Of a DNA stretch of 64,000 bases, positions 9,019 to 18,127 are shown piece after piece. The position numbers were made by a program, and so were the translations under genes. The notes beneath the pieces are model-generated. The model had not been told where the DNA came from and ran no database searches. It saw only the letters and a list, made by a program, of their open reading frames with translations. This DNA comes from Novosphingobium malaysiense (lineage in GTDB: Bacteria > Pseudomonadota > Alphaproteobacteria > Sphingomonadales > Sphingomonadaceae), in NCBI RefSeq assembly GCF_000802225.1, contig NZ_JTDI01000005.1, forward strand, positions 372,001-436,000, written 5' to 3'. The number at the start of each line of letters is the position of its first letter. The stretch's first letter is position 1.

Positions 9019-9630
9019 GTGACCACTACTTTCCTTCGACCCACGCTATTCGGGCAAGCGTCTCGGCTTTGGTTGCCCGCGACGGCGTTCATGCTTATGG
9101 CGACGCCGGTTCATGCCGCGGTGCGTAAGGCCGATGAAGCCCGTATTGCCGGTTGCATTCATGACGCCGCCGCGGGCCGTCCCTGGCTTGAAAAGACCCT
9201 CTGGGGCCTGCGGGACCAGGAGGCGGGCTGGATCGGCGCCGAAGTCAGCAACACCAATGGCACACACGATCTTGGCCCCTTGCAGATCAACAGTTGGTGG
9301 GTACCGAGGATTGCAGAGCTAATGGGTAGGTCAGGGCCTGAGGTCCGCAATTGGCTCCGCTTCGATGCCTGCTTCAACGTGGATGCGGCCCGCTGGATAT
9401 TTCTCGCGGCGCTAAGAGACACCGGTGATTTCTGGAAGGCGGTTGGCGCTTATCATAGCCCGACGGCTTGGCGGCAGCGGCGCTATTCTCTGGATGTTGC
9501 AAAACACATGTGGCAACGATTTGGTCAAGACATATTTCAGACCAGCCATTCACCAGTCTACTACGTAAGTCGGCCGCCACGCTCGCCTGGCCGTAATTGG
9601 CCTGACAATGTCCCAATACGCAGTCACTGA
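9019..9630 (+). CDS. VirB1-like lytic transglycosylase of the conjugation system
   Basis: A 203-residue protein from GTG 9019, preceded by GGGAG. An N-terminal signal peptide ends near TPVHA (residue ~34). An SLT-type domain follows: ACIHDAAAGRPW, LRDQEAGWIG with the likely catalytic Glu, TNGTHDLGPLQINSWWVP, ACFNVDAARWIF and GAYHSPT. Such enzymes cut peptidoglycan to let the type IV secretion channel pass. It follows the relaxase by 31 bases on the same strand and is the last recognisable transfer gene here. The canonical VESG motif is replaced by DQEAG, as in some plasmid family members. Confidence 0.82.
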   Translation: MTTTFLRPTLFGQASRLWLPATAFMLMATPVHAAVRKADEARIAGCIHDAAAGRPWLEKTLWGLRDQEAGWIGAEVSNTNGTHDLGPLQINSWWVPRIAELMGRSGPEVRNWLRFDACFNVDAARWIFLAALRDTGDFWKAVGAYHSPTAWRQRRYSLDVAKHMWQRFGQDIFQTSHSPVYYVSRPPRSPGRNWPDNVPIRSH

Positions 9631-9849
9631 AATACTGACAAAACACGCTCAAGCCCAGAGACGTTGGCACATTTTGAGTTCAGTGCTGTCCGCTTCTGCG
9701 CTGGATCACCGTCTGACACAGGAATATGCGGGGCGAAACTCGATGGAAAGTCGTTCGCGTTTTCCGGCATTGCTGCAGCGTTTCAGGCAGATGCCCGGGA
9801 TTGCAGCGTGCGACGAGGGTGGTTGAACCAGGTTGGGACGAGGCGAATT

Positions 9850-10656
9850 ATGAAAACGTCACTGATCATGAGCAAACAGGAGGAAGTGGGGGACCCGCAG
9901 GCACTTCCCGCACAAACCGAAGAGCAACTGCGCCTCGATCTGGCCGCGGCTTACCGAGCCGCCGCCATGTTCGGCTGGGATGACATGATCGGCACCCATT
10001 TCACGGTGCGCCTGCCCGCAACCGAAGGTCAACCAGAGGCTTTCCTCATTAACCCGTTCGGACTGATGTTCGAGGAAATCACGGCCTCGTCGCTCGTCAA
10101 GGTCGATGTCGAGGGTAACATCCTTTCTGATAACGGCTATCCGGTCAACAAGGCTGGTTTCGTGGTCCACAGCGCGGTGCATCGGGCTCGCGAAAATGCC
10201 GGGTGTGTGCTGCATCTGCATGGGCGGTTTGGCGTTGCGGTGTCGGCTCTGGAAGACGGGTTACTTCCCTTGAACCAGACCGCGCTGATCATTCGCGACA
10301 AGATCGGCGTGCATGAATACGAAGGTCCTGCCGTAAGTCTGGGCGAACGCGAACGAATGGCCAAGGCACTTGGCGCCCACGACCTGATGTTCCTGCGAAA
10401 TCACGGGACGATGGCCGTCGGCGCAACGATAGCCGAAGCATTCCAGCGAATGTACCAGTTGGAGCGGGCCTGCGAATATCAGGTCTATACTCTGGCGACG
10501 GGACTGCCCTGGCACCGGCCTGATGAAGCGGTGATCGCGGATGTTCGCGACAACTACGGCCGCAGGGACAAGCATGCCGCACAATATGCGCGTCAATTGT
10601 TCTGGCCCGCGATATTGCGCAAGCTTGACCGGCTGTGTCCGGAATACAGGCACTAA
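9850..10656 (+). CDS. class II aldolase/adducin family protein
   Basis: A 268-residue protein. ATG 9850 is chosen because CGAGG lies six bases upstream; the open frame before it is not protein-like. The class II aldolase fold is clear: a helical N-terminus, GTHFTVRLP, NPFGLMFEEITASSLVKVD, the zinc-binding HLHGRFG (after VHSAVH), and FLRNHGTMAVG supplying a further metal His. Family members do retro-aldol cleavage, decarboxylation or epimerisation with a divalent metal. Many sphingomonad paralogues sit in catabolic clusters without a known substrate. It opens the first catabolic block and is followed by a GMC dehydrogenase. A role in cleaving a hydroxylated intermediate is an inference. Confidence 0.85.
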   Translation: MKTSLIMSKQEEVGDPQALPAQTEEQLRLDLAAAYRAAAMFGWDDMIGTHFTVRLPATEGQPEAFLINPFGLMFEEITASSLVKVDVEGNILSDNGYPVNKAGFVVHSAVHRARENAGCVLHLHGRFGVAVSALEDGLLPLNQTALIIRDKIGVHEYEGPAVSLGERERMAKALGAHDLMFLRNHGTMAVGATIAEAFQRMYQLERACEYQVYTLATGLPWHRPDEAVIADVRDNYGRRDKHAAQYARQLFWPAILRKLDRLCPEYRH

Positions 10657-10752
10657 GATGCGCCACCTCCGGCGCGATCATGAAGGCACTGCCACAATCC
10701 GAAGACGTGGCATTTCTCTGCCGGCAGCATTTTGGATTTTCTGGAGAGTCCC

Positions 10753-12354
10753 TTGGCACTCGATAAGGTAGACGTTCTGATTGTAGGCGCCGGTGCCTCC
10801 GCTGCGGCTGTCGCGTGGGGGCTTGTGGAAACCCGCATGCGGATTGTGTGTCTTGAACAGGGCGGCTGGCCCGTGCCCGAGCGTTTTCCCAGCACTGAGC
10901 GCGATTGGGAAATTCGCCAATACACCGATTTCAACACGAACCCCAATGATCGCCGGGCCCCGGAAGATTATCCGATCAACGATGGAGATTCCCCCATCAA
11001 GATCGTCAATTTCAACGGCGTTGGCGGCGGCACAGTACTCTATGGCGGGCACTTCCCGCGGTTTCACCCATCTGACTTCCGGGTTTGCACGCAGGACAAC
11101 GTAGCGGACGACTGGCCGATCGACTATGATACGCTGGCCCCCTTCTATGCCGAAAACGAACGCATGATGGGCATTTCGGGGCTGGCAGGCGATCCTGCCT
11201 ATCCGCCCAAGGAAGCGATCATGCCGCCCCTGCCGCTGGGCCGTTCCGGAGAGACGCTGGCACGTGGTTTCAACAAGCTGGGCTGGCACTGGTGGCCAAC
11301 TGACAGCACCATCGCGACGCAGGAATACGAAGGCCGCGCGCCCTGCATCAATCTGGGGCTATGTACTTCTGGGTGTGCGCAAGGTGCCAAGGGAAGTACC
11401 GACATTACCTATTGGCCAGCGGCGATCCGGGCCGGGGTTGAGTTACGCACGCATTGCCGGGTGAGCCGGATCCTGTGCGACGACGATGGCTTTGCCACAG
11501 GCGCTGCCTACTTCGATGCGGATGGCAACGAGCAGTTCCAGCCTGCGGAGGTGGTCATCATGGCCTCCAATGGCGTCGGCACACCACGCATTCTGCTCAA
11601 TTCGGTGTCGCGGCGTTTTCCCAATGGCCTCGCCAATTCGAGCGGACTTGTCGGCAAGAACCTCATGTTCCACCCGTGTGCCTATGTCGTGGGCACTTTC
11701 GAGGAAGAACAGGACGGTTTCAGGGGGCCTCACAACTGGCTTGCCAGCCAGGAATTCTACGAGACCGATCTGTCGCGCGGCTTCGTGCGAGGCTATACGA
11801 TGGAAGCCAACCGGGGCAGCGGCCCGGTCATGACGGCGCTGCGGGGCATGATGTCCGGCCGCATTCCCTTCGGGGAAGGCCATCACGAAGCAATGCGTCG
11901 CTTTTTTAATCATTATACCTCGCTGATCGTCATGGCCGAAGATCTGCCCGAAGAGCACAATTGTGTAACCCTCGATCCCGAACTGACAGATTCCAATGGT
12001 ATACCGGCCCCGAAGATTCACTATCGCTTAAGCGAAAACAGCTGGCGGATTCTGCGCCATGGCACGGAACGGGCAACCGAAGCCTTGCGCGCCGCGGGGG
12101 CGATCGACGTCCAAAGCCAACTCCCGATCGCGGGTGGCGGCTGGCACCTGATGGGAACTGCGCGCATGGGAACCGATCCGGCGCGTTCAGTTGTCAACGA
12201 ATGGGGCCGCAGCCACGACGTCAAGAACCTGTTCATCGTCGATGGCAGCATTTTCGTGACGTCGGCCGGCGTTAATCCCACCTCCACCATTCAGGCATTG
12301 GCGCTCTACATCGCGGATCAGATGAAGCAGCGCCTCGCCACACTGTTTGATTGA
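10753..12354 (+). CDS. GMC-family FAD dehydrogenase, gluconate-dehydrogenase-like large subunit
   Basis: A 533-residue flavoprotein. No ATG suits the N-terminus; TTG 10753 follows GGAGAG at 10743-10748 and gives MALDKVDVLIVGAGAS. The Rossmann GAGAS motif (residues ~12-16) binds FAD. GVGGGTVLYGGHFPRF is the GMC middle motif, and the C-terminal catalytic region shows HLMGTARMG and SAGVNPTSTIQALA with the family His and Asn. Members of the gluconate/sorbitol dehydrogenase branch oxidise alcohols and pass electrons to a cytochrome subunit. The gene six bases downstream encodes the matching small subunit, but no cytochrome c subunit is present here. Confidence 0.85.
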   Translation: MALDKVDVLIVGAGASAAAVAWGLVETRMRIVCLEQGGWPVPERFPSTERDWEIRQYTDFNTNPNDRRAPEDYPINDGDSPIKIVNFNGVGGGTVLYGGHFPRFHPSDFRVCTQDNVADDWPIDYDTLAPFYAENERMMGISGLAGDPAYPPKEAIMPPLPLGRSGETLARGFNKLGWHWWPTDSTIATQEYEGRAPCINLGLCTSGCAQGAKGSTDITYWPAAIRAGVELRTHCRVSRILCDDDGFATGAAYFDADGNEQFQPAEVVIMASNGVGTPRILLNSVSRRFPNGLANSSGLVGKNLMFHPCAYVVGTFEEEQDGFRGPHNWLASQEFYETDLSRGFVRGYTMEANRGSGPVMTALRGMMSGRIPFGEGHHEAMRRFFNHYTSLIVMAEDLPEEHNCVTLDPELTDSNGIPAPKIHYRLSENSWRILRHGTERATEALRAAGAIDVQSQLPIAGGGWHLMGTARMGTDPARSVVNEWGRSHDVKNLFIVDGSIFVTSAGVNPTSTIQALALYIADQMKQRLATLFD

Positions 12355-12360
12355 AACGCC

Positions 12361-12792
12361 ATGGCAGAATTGACCGAGATCGAACGGAATTCCTTAAAAG
12401 CGCTCGTGGATCGCATGATCCCCGCTGATGAGGCATGCGGAATTCCCGGCGCGGGCGATACCGCGATTTTTGATCGGCTGGTGGCCGCGCTTTGCACGGA
12501 TGGGCAGTTTCCGGATGGCCTTGGTGCGATGATTGCAGCCTGCTCGCAAGACGAGCCGCTCGAACAGCAGATCAATTGCGCCAGGAATGAGCATGCACCA
12601 GTGTTTCAGGCACTGACCACCGCTCTTGCGCGGACATTTTATCGTGACGACCGCGTGATGCGCGCTCTCGGAATGGAAGTGCGCGCGCCTTATCCCAAAG
12701 GTTTCGAAATCGCAGAAGGGGACTGGTCTCTACTCGCTCCGGTTCGGGAGCGTGGATCAATATGGCGCGACGCACGAAAGGTAAACGGATGA
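12361..12792 (+). CDS. gluconate 2-dehydrogenase subunit 3-like small subunit
   Basis: A 143-residue protein starting six bases after the GMC dehydrogenase stop, so almost certainly co-expressed with it. The pattern LTEIERNSLKALVDRMIPAD, then GAGDTAIFDRL, an internal helical part, and RALGMEVRAPYPKGFE near the end fits the gluconate 2-dehydrogenase subunit 3 family, which stabilises or helps export the flavoprotein. No twin-arginine signal is evident at its N-terminus, although some family members carry one. Whether the complex is cytoplasmic or exported is therefore unclear. Confidence 0.75.
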   Translation: MAELTEIERNSLKALVDRMIPADEACGIPGAGDTAIFDRLVAALCTDGQFPDGLGAMIAACSQDEPLEQQINCARNEHAPVFQALTTALARTFYRDDRVMRALGMEVRAPYPKGFEIAEGDWSLLAPVRERGSIWRDARKVNG

Positions 12793-12903
12793 ACATTGAC
12801 CATGCCGAAAACGGCTTCGGTACGTCCGGGCGCATCAGCATAAATCTAGGTCGCATCTGAACGAGCAAAATAGAAAAATGGCCTTTTAAAGCGGAGCAGT
12901 GAA

Positions 12904-14631
12904 ATGCCTAAAGAGTTCGATATAGTTATTCGGAGCGGCACGATTGCCGATGGCACTGGCTCTGGCCTTTATGAGGGCGATGTTGCAGTCAAGGATGGCA
13001 AAATCGCCGCAATCGGTGAGTTTTTAGGGGGCGGTGCTGAGGAAATCGATGCGAAGGGCAAGCTTGTCACACCGGGCTTTGTCGATGTCCATACGCATTA
13101 CGATGGCCAGATCACTTGGTCACAGAGGCTGACCCCTTCTTCATCCCATGGCGTCACGACCGGCATCATGGGTAATTGCGGCGTAGGCTTTGCACCTTGC
13201 AAGCCCGAAGACCGCGAGGAAATCCTGAAGCTGTTTGAAGGCGTCGAAGACATTCCCGGGGACGTTTTGACCGCAGGACTGCCGTGGAACTGGGAAACCT
13301 TCCCCGACTTCCTCGATTCGATCGAGAGCAAGCCGCGTGACATGGATTATGCCGTCCTGCTGCCGCACTCGCCCATGCGAGTCTACGTCATGGGACAGCG
13401 TGCCATCGACCTGGAACCGGCCAATGAAGACGATCGCATAAAAATGCGCGCCATCACCAAAGCGGCAATGGAAGCCGGTGCGATCGGCTTCAGCACATCG
13501 CGCGATGTGTTCCACTATACCAAGGACAAGCGCTGGGTTCCCTGCTTCAAGTCCGAGGAAGAGGAACTGCGCGAAATCGCGATGGGCATGAACGATGCCG
13601 GACGCGGCGTGCTGCAGGCGGTGCTTATCACCGAAAACCAATGCCTTGAGGATTTCGAGGAATTCCACCGGATCGCGCGCGCCGCAGACCGCCCGCTGAC
13701 ATATACCCTCCTTTCGACGAACGAGGCGCCTGACTTGTGGCGCGATGTCATGGCGTCGATCGACCGGGACAATGCAAACGGCCAGACGATTACCGCGCAG
13801 ATCTTCAACCGGCCTGTTGGTGCCATGCTTGGACTCGATAGCAGCCTGTGCCCGTTTTCGGCGCTGCCCTTTTATGTCGACAAACTGGCGTCCTTGCCCT
13901 TCGAGGTCCGGGTTGCGGAAATGCAGAAACCCGAAGTCAAGGCGGCGCTGCTGGCTGACAAAGGCCAGCCCAGCCTTCCTCTGTATGAGGCAACCCACCG
14001 TTTCGAGCATCTCTATCCCATGTCGGACCCGGTCGACTATGAGCCGCTGCCCTCGCAGAACGTGGCAAGCCTTGCGGCGGCCCGCGGTGTCTCGCCTTAC
14101 GAGATCATGTATGAAGCTGTTATGGCGAACGGCGGCCGGGGCAAGGTTATGCTGGCTGCGATTAATTATAGCCGGCAAAATCTCGACCATGCCTTCGAAC
14201 TCATGAACCGCCCTAATACCGTGCTTTCGCTGGGTGATGGGGGGGCGCATTGCGGCCAGATCTGCGATGCAAGCTTCCCTACCACAACCCTGATGCACTG
14301 GGCTCGCGACAGGAAGCGAGGTCCTCGCATTCCGCTGGAGCAAGTGGTCAAGAAGCTGACGCGGGATACCGCTCAGGTCTATGGGTTCCATGATCGCGGG
14401 TTGTTGAAGGCGGGCTTCAAGGCTGACCTTAATGTCATTGATTATGACAACCTGACGCTTTCGCCTCCGATTGTCGTGAACGACCTTCCCGCAGGCGGTG
14501 CGCGCCTGATTCAACCCCCACGCGGATATGATGCGACCATTCTGACAGGGCAGATCACCCAGCGGTTCGACATGCCTACCGACGCCTTGCCTGGCCAGTT
14601 GATCCGCAGCGCGCAGTTGGCTGCCCGCTAA
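12904..14631 (+). CDS. amidohydrolase of the D-aminoacylase (N-acyl-D-amino-acid deacylase) family
   Basis: A 575-residue metal-dependent hydrolase. The start ATG 12904 follows GGAG. The N-terminus FDIVIRSGTIADGTG and DAKGKLVTPGFVDVHTHYDGQ is the composite beta-sandwich plus first metal motif (HxH) of urease-type amidohydrolases. GVTTGIMGNCGVGFAPC carries the Cys that D-aminoacylases use as a metal ligand. SLGDGGAHCGQICD near the C-terminus supplies the late Asp/His region, and the sandwich closes with LKAGFKADLNVIDYDNL. Characterised relatives deacylate D-amino acids or cleave other amides, but sphingomonad catabolic-cluster members of this size are mostly unassigned. Hydrolysis of an amide or ester intermediate is a guess. 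Confidence 0.85.
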   Translation: MPKEFDIVIRSGTIADGTGSGLYEGDVAVKDGKIAAIGEFLGGGAEEIDAKGKLVTPGFVDVHTHYDGQITWSQRLTPSSSHGVTTGIMGNCGVGFAPCKPEDREEILKLFEGVEDIPGDVLTAGLPWNWETFPDFLDSIESKPRDMDYAVLLPHSPMRVYVMGQRAIDLEPANEDDRIKMRAITKAAMEAGAIGFSTSRDVFHYTKDKRWVPCFKSEEEELREIAMGMNDAGRGVLQAVLITENQCLEDFEEFHRIARAADRPLTYTLLSTNEAPDLWRDVMASIDRDNANGQTITAQIFNRPVGAMLGLDSSLCPFSALPFYVDKLASLPFEVRVAEMQKPEVKAALLADKGQPSLPLYEATHRFEHLYPMSDPVDYEPLPSQNVASLAAARGVSPYEIMYEAVMANGGRGKVMLAAINYSRQNLDHAFELMNRPNTVLSLGDGGAHCGQICDASFPTTTLMHWARDRKRGPRIPLEQVVKKLTRDTAQVYGFHDRGLLKAGFKADLNVIDYDNLTLSPPIVVNDLPAGGARLIQPPRGYDATILTGQITQRFDMPTDALPGQLIRSAQLAAR

Positions 14632-14653
14632 GAGTTAGGCTGGCCAGACCAAA

Positions 14654-14683
14654 GCCCGCAGGGCGCATGCCACCCTGCAGGCT
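14654..14683 (+). terminator. hairpin after the D-aminoacylase-like gene
   Basis: An inverted repeat (GCCCGCAGGG / CCCTGCAGGC, one mismatch) lies 23 bases after the stop codon and 30 bases before the next gene. There is no T-tract, so it may be a weak or Rho-assisted terminator or an mRNA processing site. Confidence 0.4.
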
Positions 14684-14712
14684 GATGGCCACAGATTCAG
14701 GAAGATGCCTGT

Positions 14713-16134
14713 ATGCGTGAATATCTGAAATTTTTCATCGATGGCCAATGGGCCGATCCCCTCGAACTCAAGGTCCTGGACGTCGAAAACCCGGCGACCG
14801 AGGAAACCTGTGGGCGCATTGCTCTGGGCGGCCCGGCGGATGTTGATCGCGCGGTGTCGGCCGCGCGCCGTGCCTTCCCCACATGGTCCAGGTCGTCCCG
14901 ACAGGAGCGACTTGAGCTGCTGCAGGCTATCAAGGTTGAATACCAGAAGCGCTATGCGGACATCGCGGCTGCCATAACCGAGGAAATGGGCGCGCCAGTG
15001 GCACTGGCGACATCATCGCAGGCAGGCCTCGGCCTGGCCCATCTTGATGCGGCCATAAATGCCCTGCAGTCGTTCGAATTCGAGAAGATGCAGGGCACCA
15101 CGCTGATCCGCCAGGAAGCGATCGGTGTTTGCGCTCTGATCACGCCGTGGAACTGGCCGATCAATCAGGTCGCGGTAAAAGTCTATCCCGCGCTCGCCAC
15201 GGGTTGCACGATGGTGCTGAAGCCAAGTGAGATCGCACCATTTTCGGCCCAGATCTTCGCGGAAGTGCTTGAAGCGGCCGGCGTCCCGGCTGGCGTATTT
15301 AATCTGGTCCAGGGCGATGGCCCCGGCGTAGGAGCGGCACTTTCCGGTCACCCGGACGTGGACATGGTGTCCTTTACCGGTTCCACCCGGGCGGGTATCG
15401 CGATCGCGCAAAATGCGGCGGCCAGCGTCAAGCGGGTTTCCCAGGAACTGGGGGGTAAGAGCGCGAACATCCTGCTCGACGATGAGCAACTTGCAGCCGG
15501 CGTGGCACGCGGCGTGGCCACGATGATGATGAACTCGGGTCAAAGCTGCAATGCCCCCACTCGTATGCTGGTCCCCGCCAGCCGCAAGGACGAAGCAATT
15601 GCCGCTGCCCGGACTGCCGCTGAAGGAATTACCGTGGGTGATCCAACCGGCAACTTCACGCTCGGCCCGGTGGTATCGCGCGCGCAGTTCGACAAGATCC
15701 AAGGTTATGTCCAGAGCGGGATCGATGATGGCGCGACGCTCGTCGCAGGCGGTCCTGGGCGGCCTGATGGCCTTGGAAAGGGGCATTACGTCAAGCCAAC
15801 AATTTTCGCTGATGTTACGCAGGGCATGACCGTCGCGCGCGAAGAGATCTTCGGTCCGGTTCTGGTCATCCTGAGCTATCAAGACATCGCCGAGGCCATC
15901 GCGATCGCGAATGACACCGAATATGGCCTAGCCGGCTACGTAAACGGTGCAGACGTCAAGTTGTGCGGCGAAATCGCCAAGGAAATCCGCGCTGGACTGG
16001 TCGCGATCAATGGCGCGTTCGACGTCAACGCACCCTTTGGCGGTTACAAGCTTAGCGGTAACGGCCGCGAATGGGGGGCTTATGGTTTTCATGACTATCT
16101 GGAAATCAAGTCGATCCCCGGCTTCGCCGTCTGA
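14713..16134 (+). CDS. NAD(P)-dependent aldehyde dehydrogenase
   Basis: A 473-residue protein of normal ALDH length. The motifs are ALITPWNWPINQ, VLKPSEIAPFSAQIF, FTGSTRAG for NAD(P) binding, ELGGKSANIL with the general-base Glu, MNSGQSCNAPTRM with the catalytic Cys, and EEIFGPVLVI. It oxidises an aldehyde to the acid and acts in the cytoplasm. It lies downstream of the D-aminoacylase-like gene on the same strand, so it may oxidise the aldehyde made by the GMC dehydrogenase. A perfect hairpin follows at 16153. The substrate is not readable from sequence. Confidence 0.92.
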   Translation: MREYLKFFIDGQWADPLELKVLDVENPATEETCGRIALGGPADVDRAVSAARRAFPTWSRSSRQERLELLQAIKVEYQKRYADIAAAITEEMGAPVALATSSQAGLGLAHLDAAINALQSFEFEKMQGTTLIRQEAIGVCALITPWNWPINQVAVKVYPALATGCTMVLKPSEIAPFSAQIFAEVLEAAGVPAGVFNLVQGDGPGVGAALSGHPDVDMVSFTGSTRAGIAIAQNAAASVKRVSQELGGKSANILLDDEQLAAGVARGVATMMMNSGQSCNAPTRMLVPASRKDEAIAAARTAAEGITVGDPTGNFTLGPVVSRAQFDKIQGYVQSGIDDGATLVAGGPGRPDGLGKGHYVKPTIFADVTQGMTVAREEIFGPVLVILSYQDIAEAIAIANDTEYGLAGYVNGADVKLCGEIAKEIRAGLVAINGAFDVNAPFGGYKLSGNGREWGAYGFHDYLEIKSIPGFAV

Positions 16135-16152
16135 AGATACCATCCGAAAGCA

Positions 16153-16174
16153 GGCAGGGGGCTAGGCCCCTGCC
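16153..16174 (+). terminator. hairpin between the ALDH and amidohydrolase genes
   Basis: A perfect 8-bp stem, GGCAGGGG / CCCCTGCC, with a short loop, 19 bases after the ALDH stop. It lacks a T-tract, so it may only attenuate transcription into the next gene. Confidence 0.5.
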
Positions 16175-16236
16175 GCCCTGTTCCGGGCAAGGTATGTCCG
16201 GCTAGCGCGCGAAAGCATGCATAGGGAATCTCGCAG

Positions 16237-17070
16237 ATGATCGTCGATTGCCAGGTCCACGCATACGAGGCGGATAATCCTGCCCGGCCATGGGTCAACG
16301 TCCTGCCGGGGCCACCCTCGGTGACCGGCGAAGAGTTGGTTGCCGCCATGGACGGTACAGGCGTGGACGCCGCCATTCTGGTCTCAGCCTGGACGATGTA
16401 TCGCTACGACTGGTCCTATGCGGTGTCCGTCGGGCAGGCCTACCCTGAGCGTTTTGCATTGGTGGCACCAGTCGATATTTCCAGTCCCGCGGTTGCCGAA
16501 ACGATCGACGAATGGGCCGGCATCGATGGGGCCGTTGGCATCCGCATTTTCGAATTTCCGGAAGATCCTGACCATCCAGGCTTACACAGCGCCATCGCGG
16601 CGGCCCAGCGGCATTCATTGACAGTCAACCTGCTGACCTTCGACCATCACGGCCAAGTCGCGACCTTGGCTCGTACACATTCAGATTGCCAGTTCGCGAT
16701 CGACCATATGGGGGTTCGGCCGCCCCGTGTCCCGCCGCTGCATGCTAATCCGTTCGCCAAACTGCCGCAGGTTCTTGAATATGCGGCCTTCGACAACATT
16801 GCGATCAAGATTTCCGGCGTGGGCACCATGTCGGCGGAGGGCTATCCCTTTGCGGACCTGTGGGAACCAATGGAGCGCGTATTCGATGCGTTCGGCTTGG
16901 ACCGTTGCATGTGGGGCAGCGACTGGACTCGAGCCGTAGAGTTTCTAACGTACCAGGACGCCGTCGATGCCATTCGACTCAGTAATCGCTTGAGCGAAAC
17001 GGAAAGAGCAAAGCTGATGGGGGGCAGTCTGCAGAAGATCTATGGATGGTCGCCGCCCGATGCGAACTGA
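16237..17070 (+). CDS. amidohydrolase-2 family TIM-barrel metal-dependent hydrolase
   Basis: A 277-residue protein. The start MIVDCQVHAYEADNP carries a degenerate first metal motif (Q-x-H instead of H-x-H). Later motifs are FAIDHMGVRPP, with the metal or proton-transfer His, and CMWGSDWTRAVEF, with the late Asp. This pattern belongs to the group of 2-pyrone-4,6-dicarboxylate hydrolase and amidohydrolase-2 lactonases and decarboxylases. It ends the first catabolic block and faces the AraC-type gene. A lactone hydrolase or decarboxylase role is possible; the exact reaction is unknown. Confidence 0.85.
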   Translation: MIVDCQVHAYEADNPARPWVNVLPGPPSVTGEELVAAMDGTGVDAAILVSAWTMYRYDWSYAVSVGQAYPERFALVAPVDISSPAVAETIDEWAGIDGAVGIRIFEFPEDPDHPGLHSAIAAAQRHSLTVNLLTFDHHGQVATLARTHSDCQFAIDHMGVRPPRVPPLHANPFAKLPQVLEYAAFDNIAIKISGVGTMSAEGYPFADLWEPMERVFDAFGLDRCMWGSDWTRAVEFLTYQDAVDAIRLSNRLSETERAKLMGGSLQKIYGWSPPDAN

Positions 17071-17134
17071 TTGTCTCGGGAAACTTCCTGACCAGGACTA
17101 CCGGCGCTCGCCGGGCACTGCCGTGGCGCTGCGT

Positions 17135-18127
17135 TCAATCTTCCTGCCAGCCGAGCACTTGTTCGCGCAGCTCCGTCGCGCTCAGCCCGGTACTGTGCCG
17201 TAAGGCACGGGTGAGCGCATTCGCGTCGGCAAACCCGGCGGCGGCCGATGCTGCCTCAATGTTCTGGGGGCGGTTGGAGAGGACCTGCATAGCGGCCTGC
17301 CGGCGTGCCTCGGCCTTCACACTGCGATAGCTTTGGCCTTCCGACCTAAGTTTGCGCCGTACTGTCTGAACGCTCATGTTAAATTTGGCGGCAATCTGTT
17401 CAAGCGTCACAGTGCCGCTGCCGTCTCGCAGCCCTTGCTGTATTTCATTGCTTACCCTCTGGCGCCATGACCGGAAGAGCAGAGCCTGCTTCGAGAATTT
17501 CCCACCCTTGTGGCGGGCCAGCCGGACAGCCTCCTCTGCTGTCCGGAGAACGGGCCGGTCTAGGTAGGCACGCGGAAATTTTATGCTGCATACATTACTC
17601 TTGAACACGCATTCGCCGGAAAACATCTGGAAATATGCCGAGTAGTCACAATCCAGCGGGTGGCAAAACTCGATCCGGTCCAGGGACAGGTCTGATTGGA
17701 CCCACCATTGCAGTGTCGTGTACAAAGAAATTAGCGACCAGTCAGAAAGCGCGAACTCCGCGTCTCTACCACTTGCAGGCTGGCGAAGGACAAGCGTTGC
17801 ATGACTTTCTGACTCCACAAGTTCCAGCAATATATTCCGGGTTGTCATCGCCCAGTAGCGTATAGTTATACCAATCGCCTCGCGCAGCGTCTGGCACCTT
17901 GCACCCACTTCGACAATGAAGTCGGAAGAACCCAGCGGCCACGGATGTTCTCCAAGGCCCATGTGCTCGTCACCTGTCGCTTGCCGTACCCGTTCGATAA
18001 ACCGCATGAAATGCTCGCCTTTCCAGCGAGCGAATGGTTCAGCCAGTTCGTCCACACGTACCGTTGCGACGACATCTGCCCTGGAGGCCTGGATCTTTTC
18101 GGCCAGCCTGATCAGAAACGGTTCCAT
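17135..18127 (-). CDS. AraC-family transcriptional regulator (OruR/arabinose-binding-type N-terminal domain)
   Basis: A 330-residue protein. Residues ~20-200 match the arabinose-operon-type ligand domain seen in OruR/ArgR-like AraC proteins (GEHPWPLGSSDFIVEVGARC, then LREAIGITIRYWAMTT). The C-terminal ~100 residues hold two helix-turn-helix units: LEQIAAKFNMSVQTVRRKL, and NIEAASAAAGFADANALTRALRHSTGLSATELR, where the usual FxRxFKR is slightly changed. It converges on the preceding amidohydrolase with only 64 bases between them. It probably senses a metabolite and activates the 9.8-17 kb block or its neighbours (inference). Confidence 0.88.
   Translation of the reverse strand: MEPFLIRLAEKIQASRADVVATVRVDELAEPFARWKGEHFMRFIERVRQATGDEHMGLGEHPWPLGSSDFIVEVGARCQTLREAIGITIRYWAMTTRNILLELVESESHATLVLRQPASGRDAEFALSDWSLISLYTTLQWWVQSDLSLDRIEFCHPLDCDYSAYFQMFSGECVFKSNVCSIKFPRAYLDRPVLRTAEEAVRLARHKGGKFSKQALLFRSWRQRVSNEIQQGLRDGSGTVTLEQIAAKFNMSVQTVRRKLRSEGQSYRSVKAEARRQAAMQVLSNRPQNIEAASAAAGFADANALTRALRHSTGLSATELREQVLGWQED

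Noticed and set aside
9664..9849. Longer N-terminus for the class II aldolase
   Set aside because: The added residues do not match the family, and the ribosome site supports ATG 9850.
13141..14514. A 457-codon minus-strand frame
   Set aside because: It is antisense to the D-aminoacylase-like gene and has no recognisable domain.
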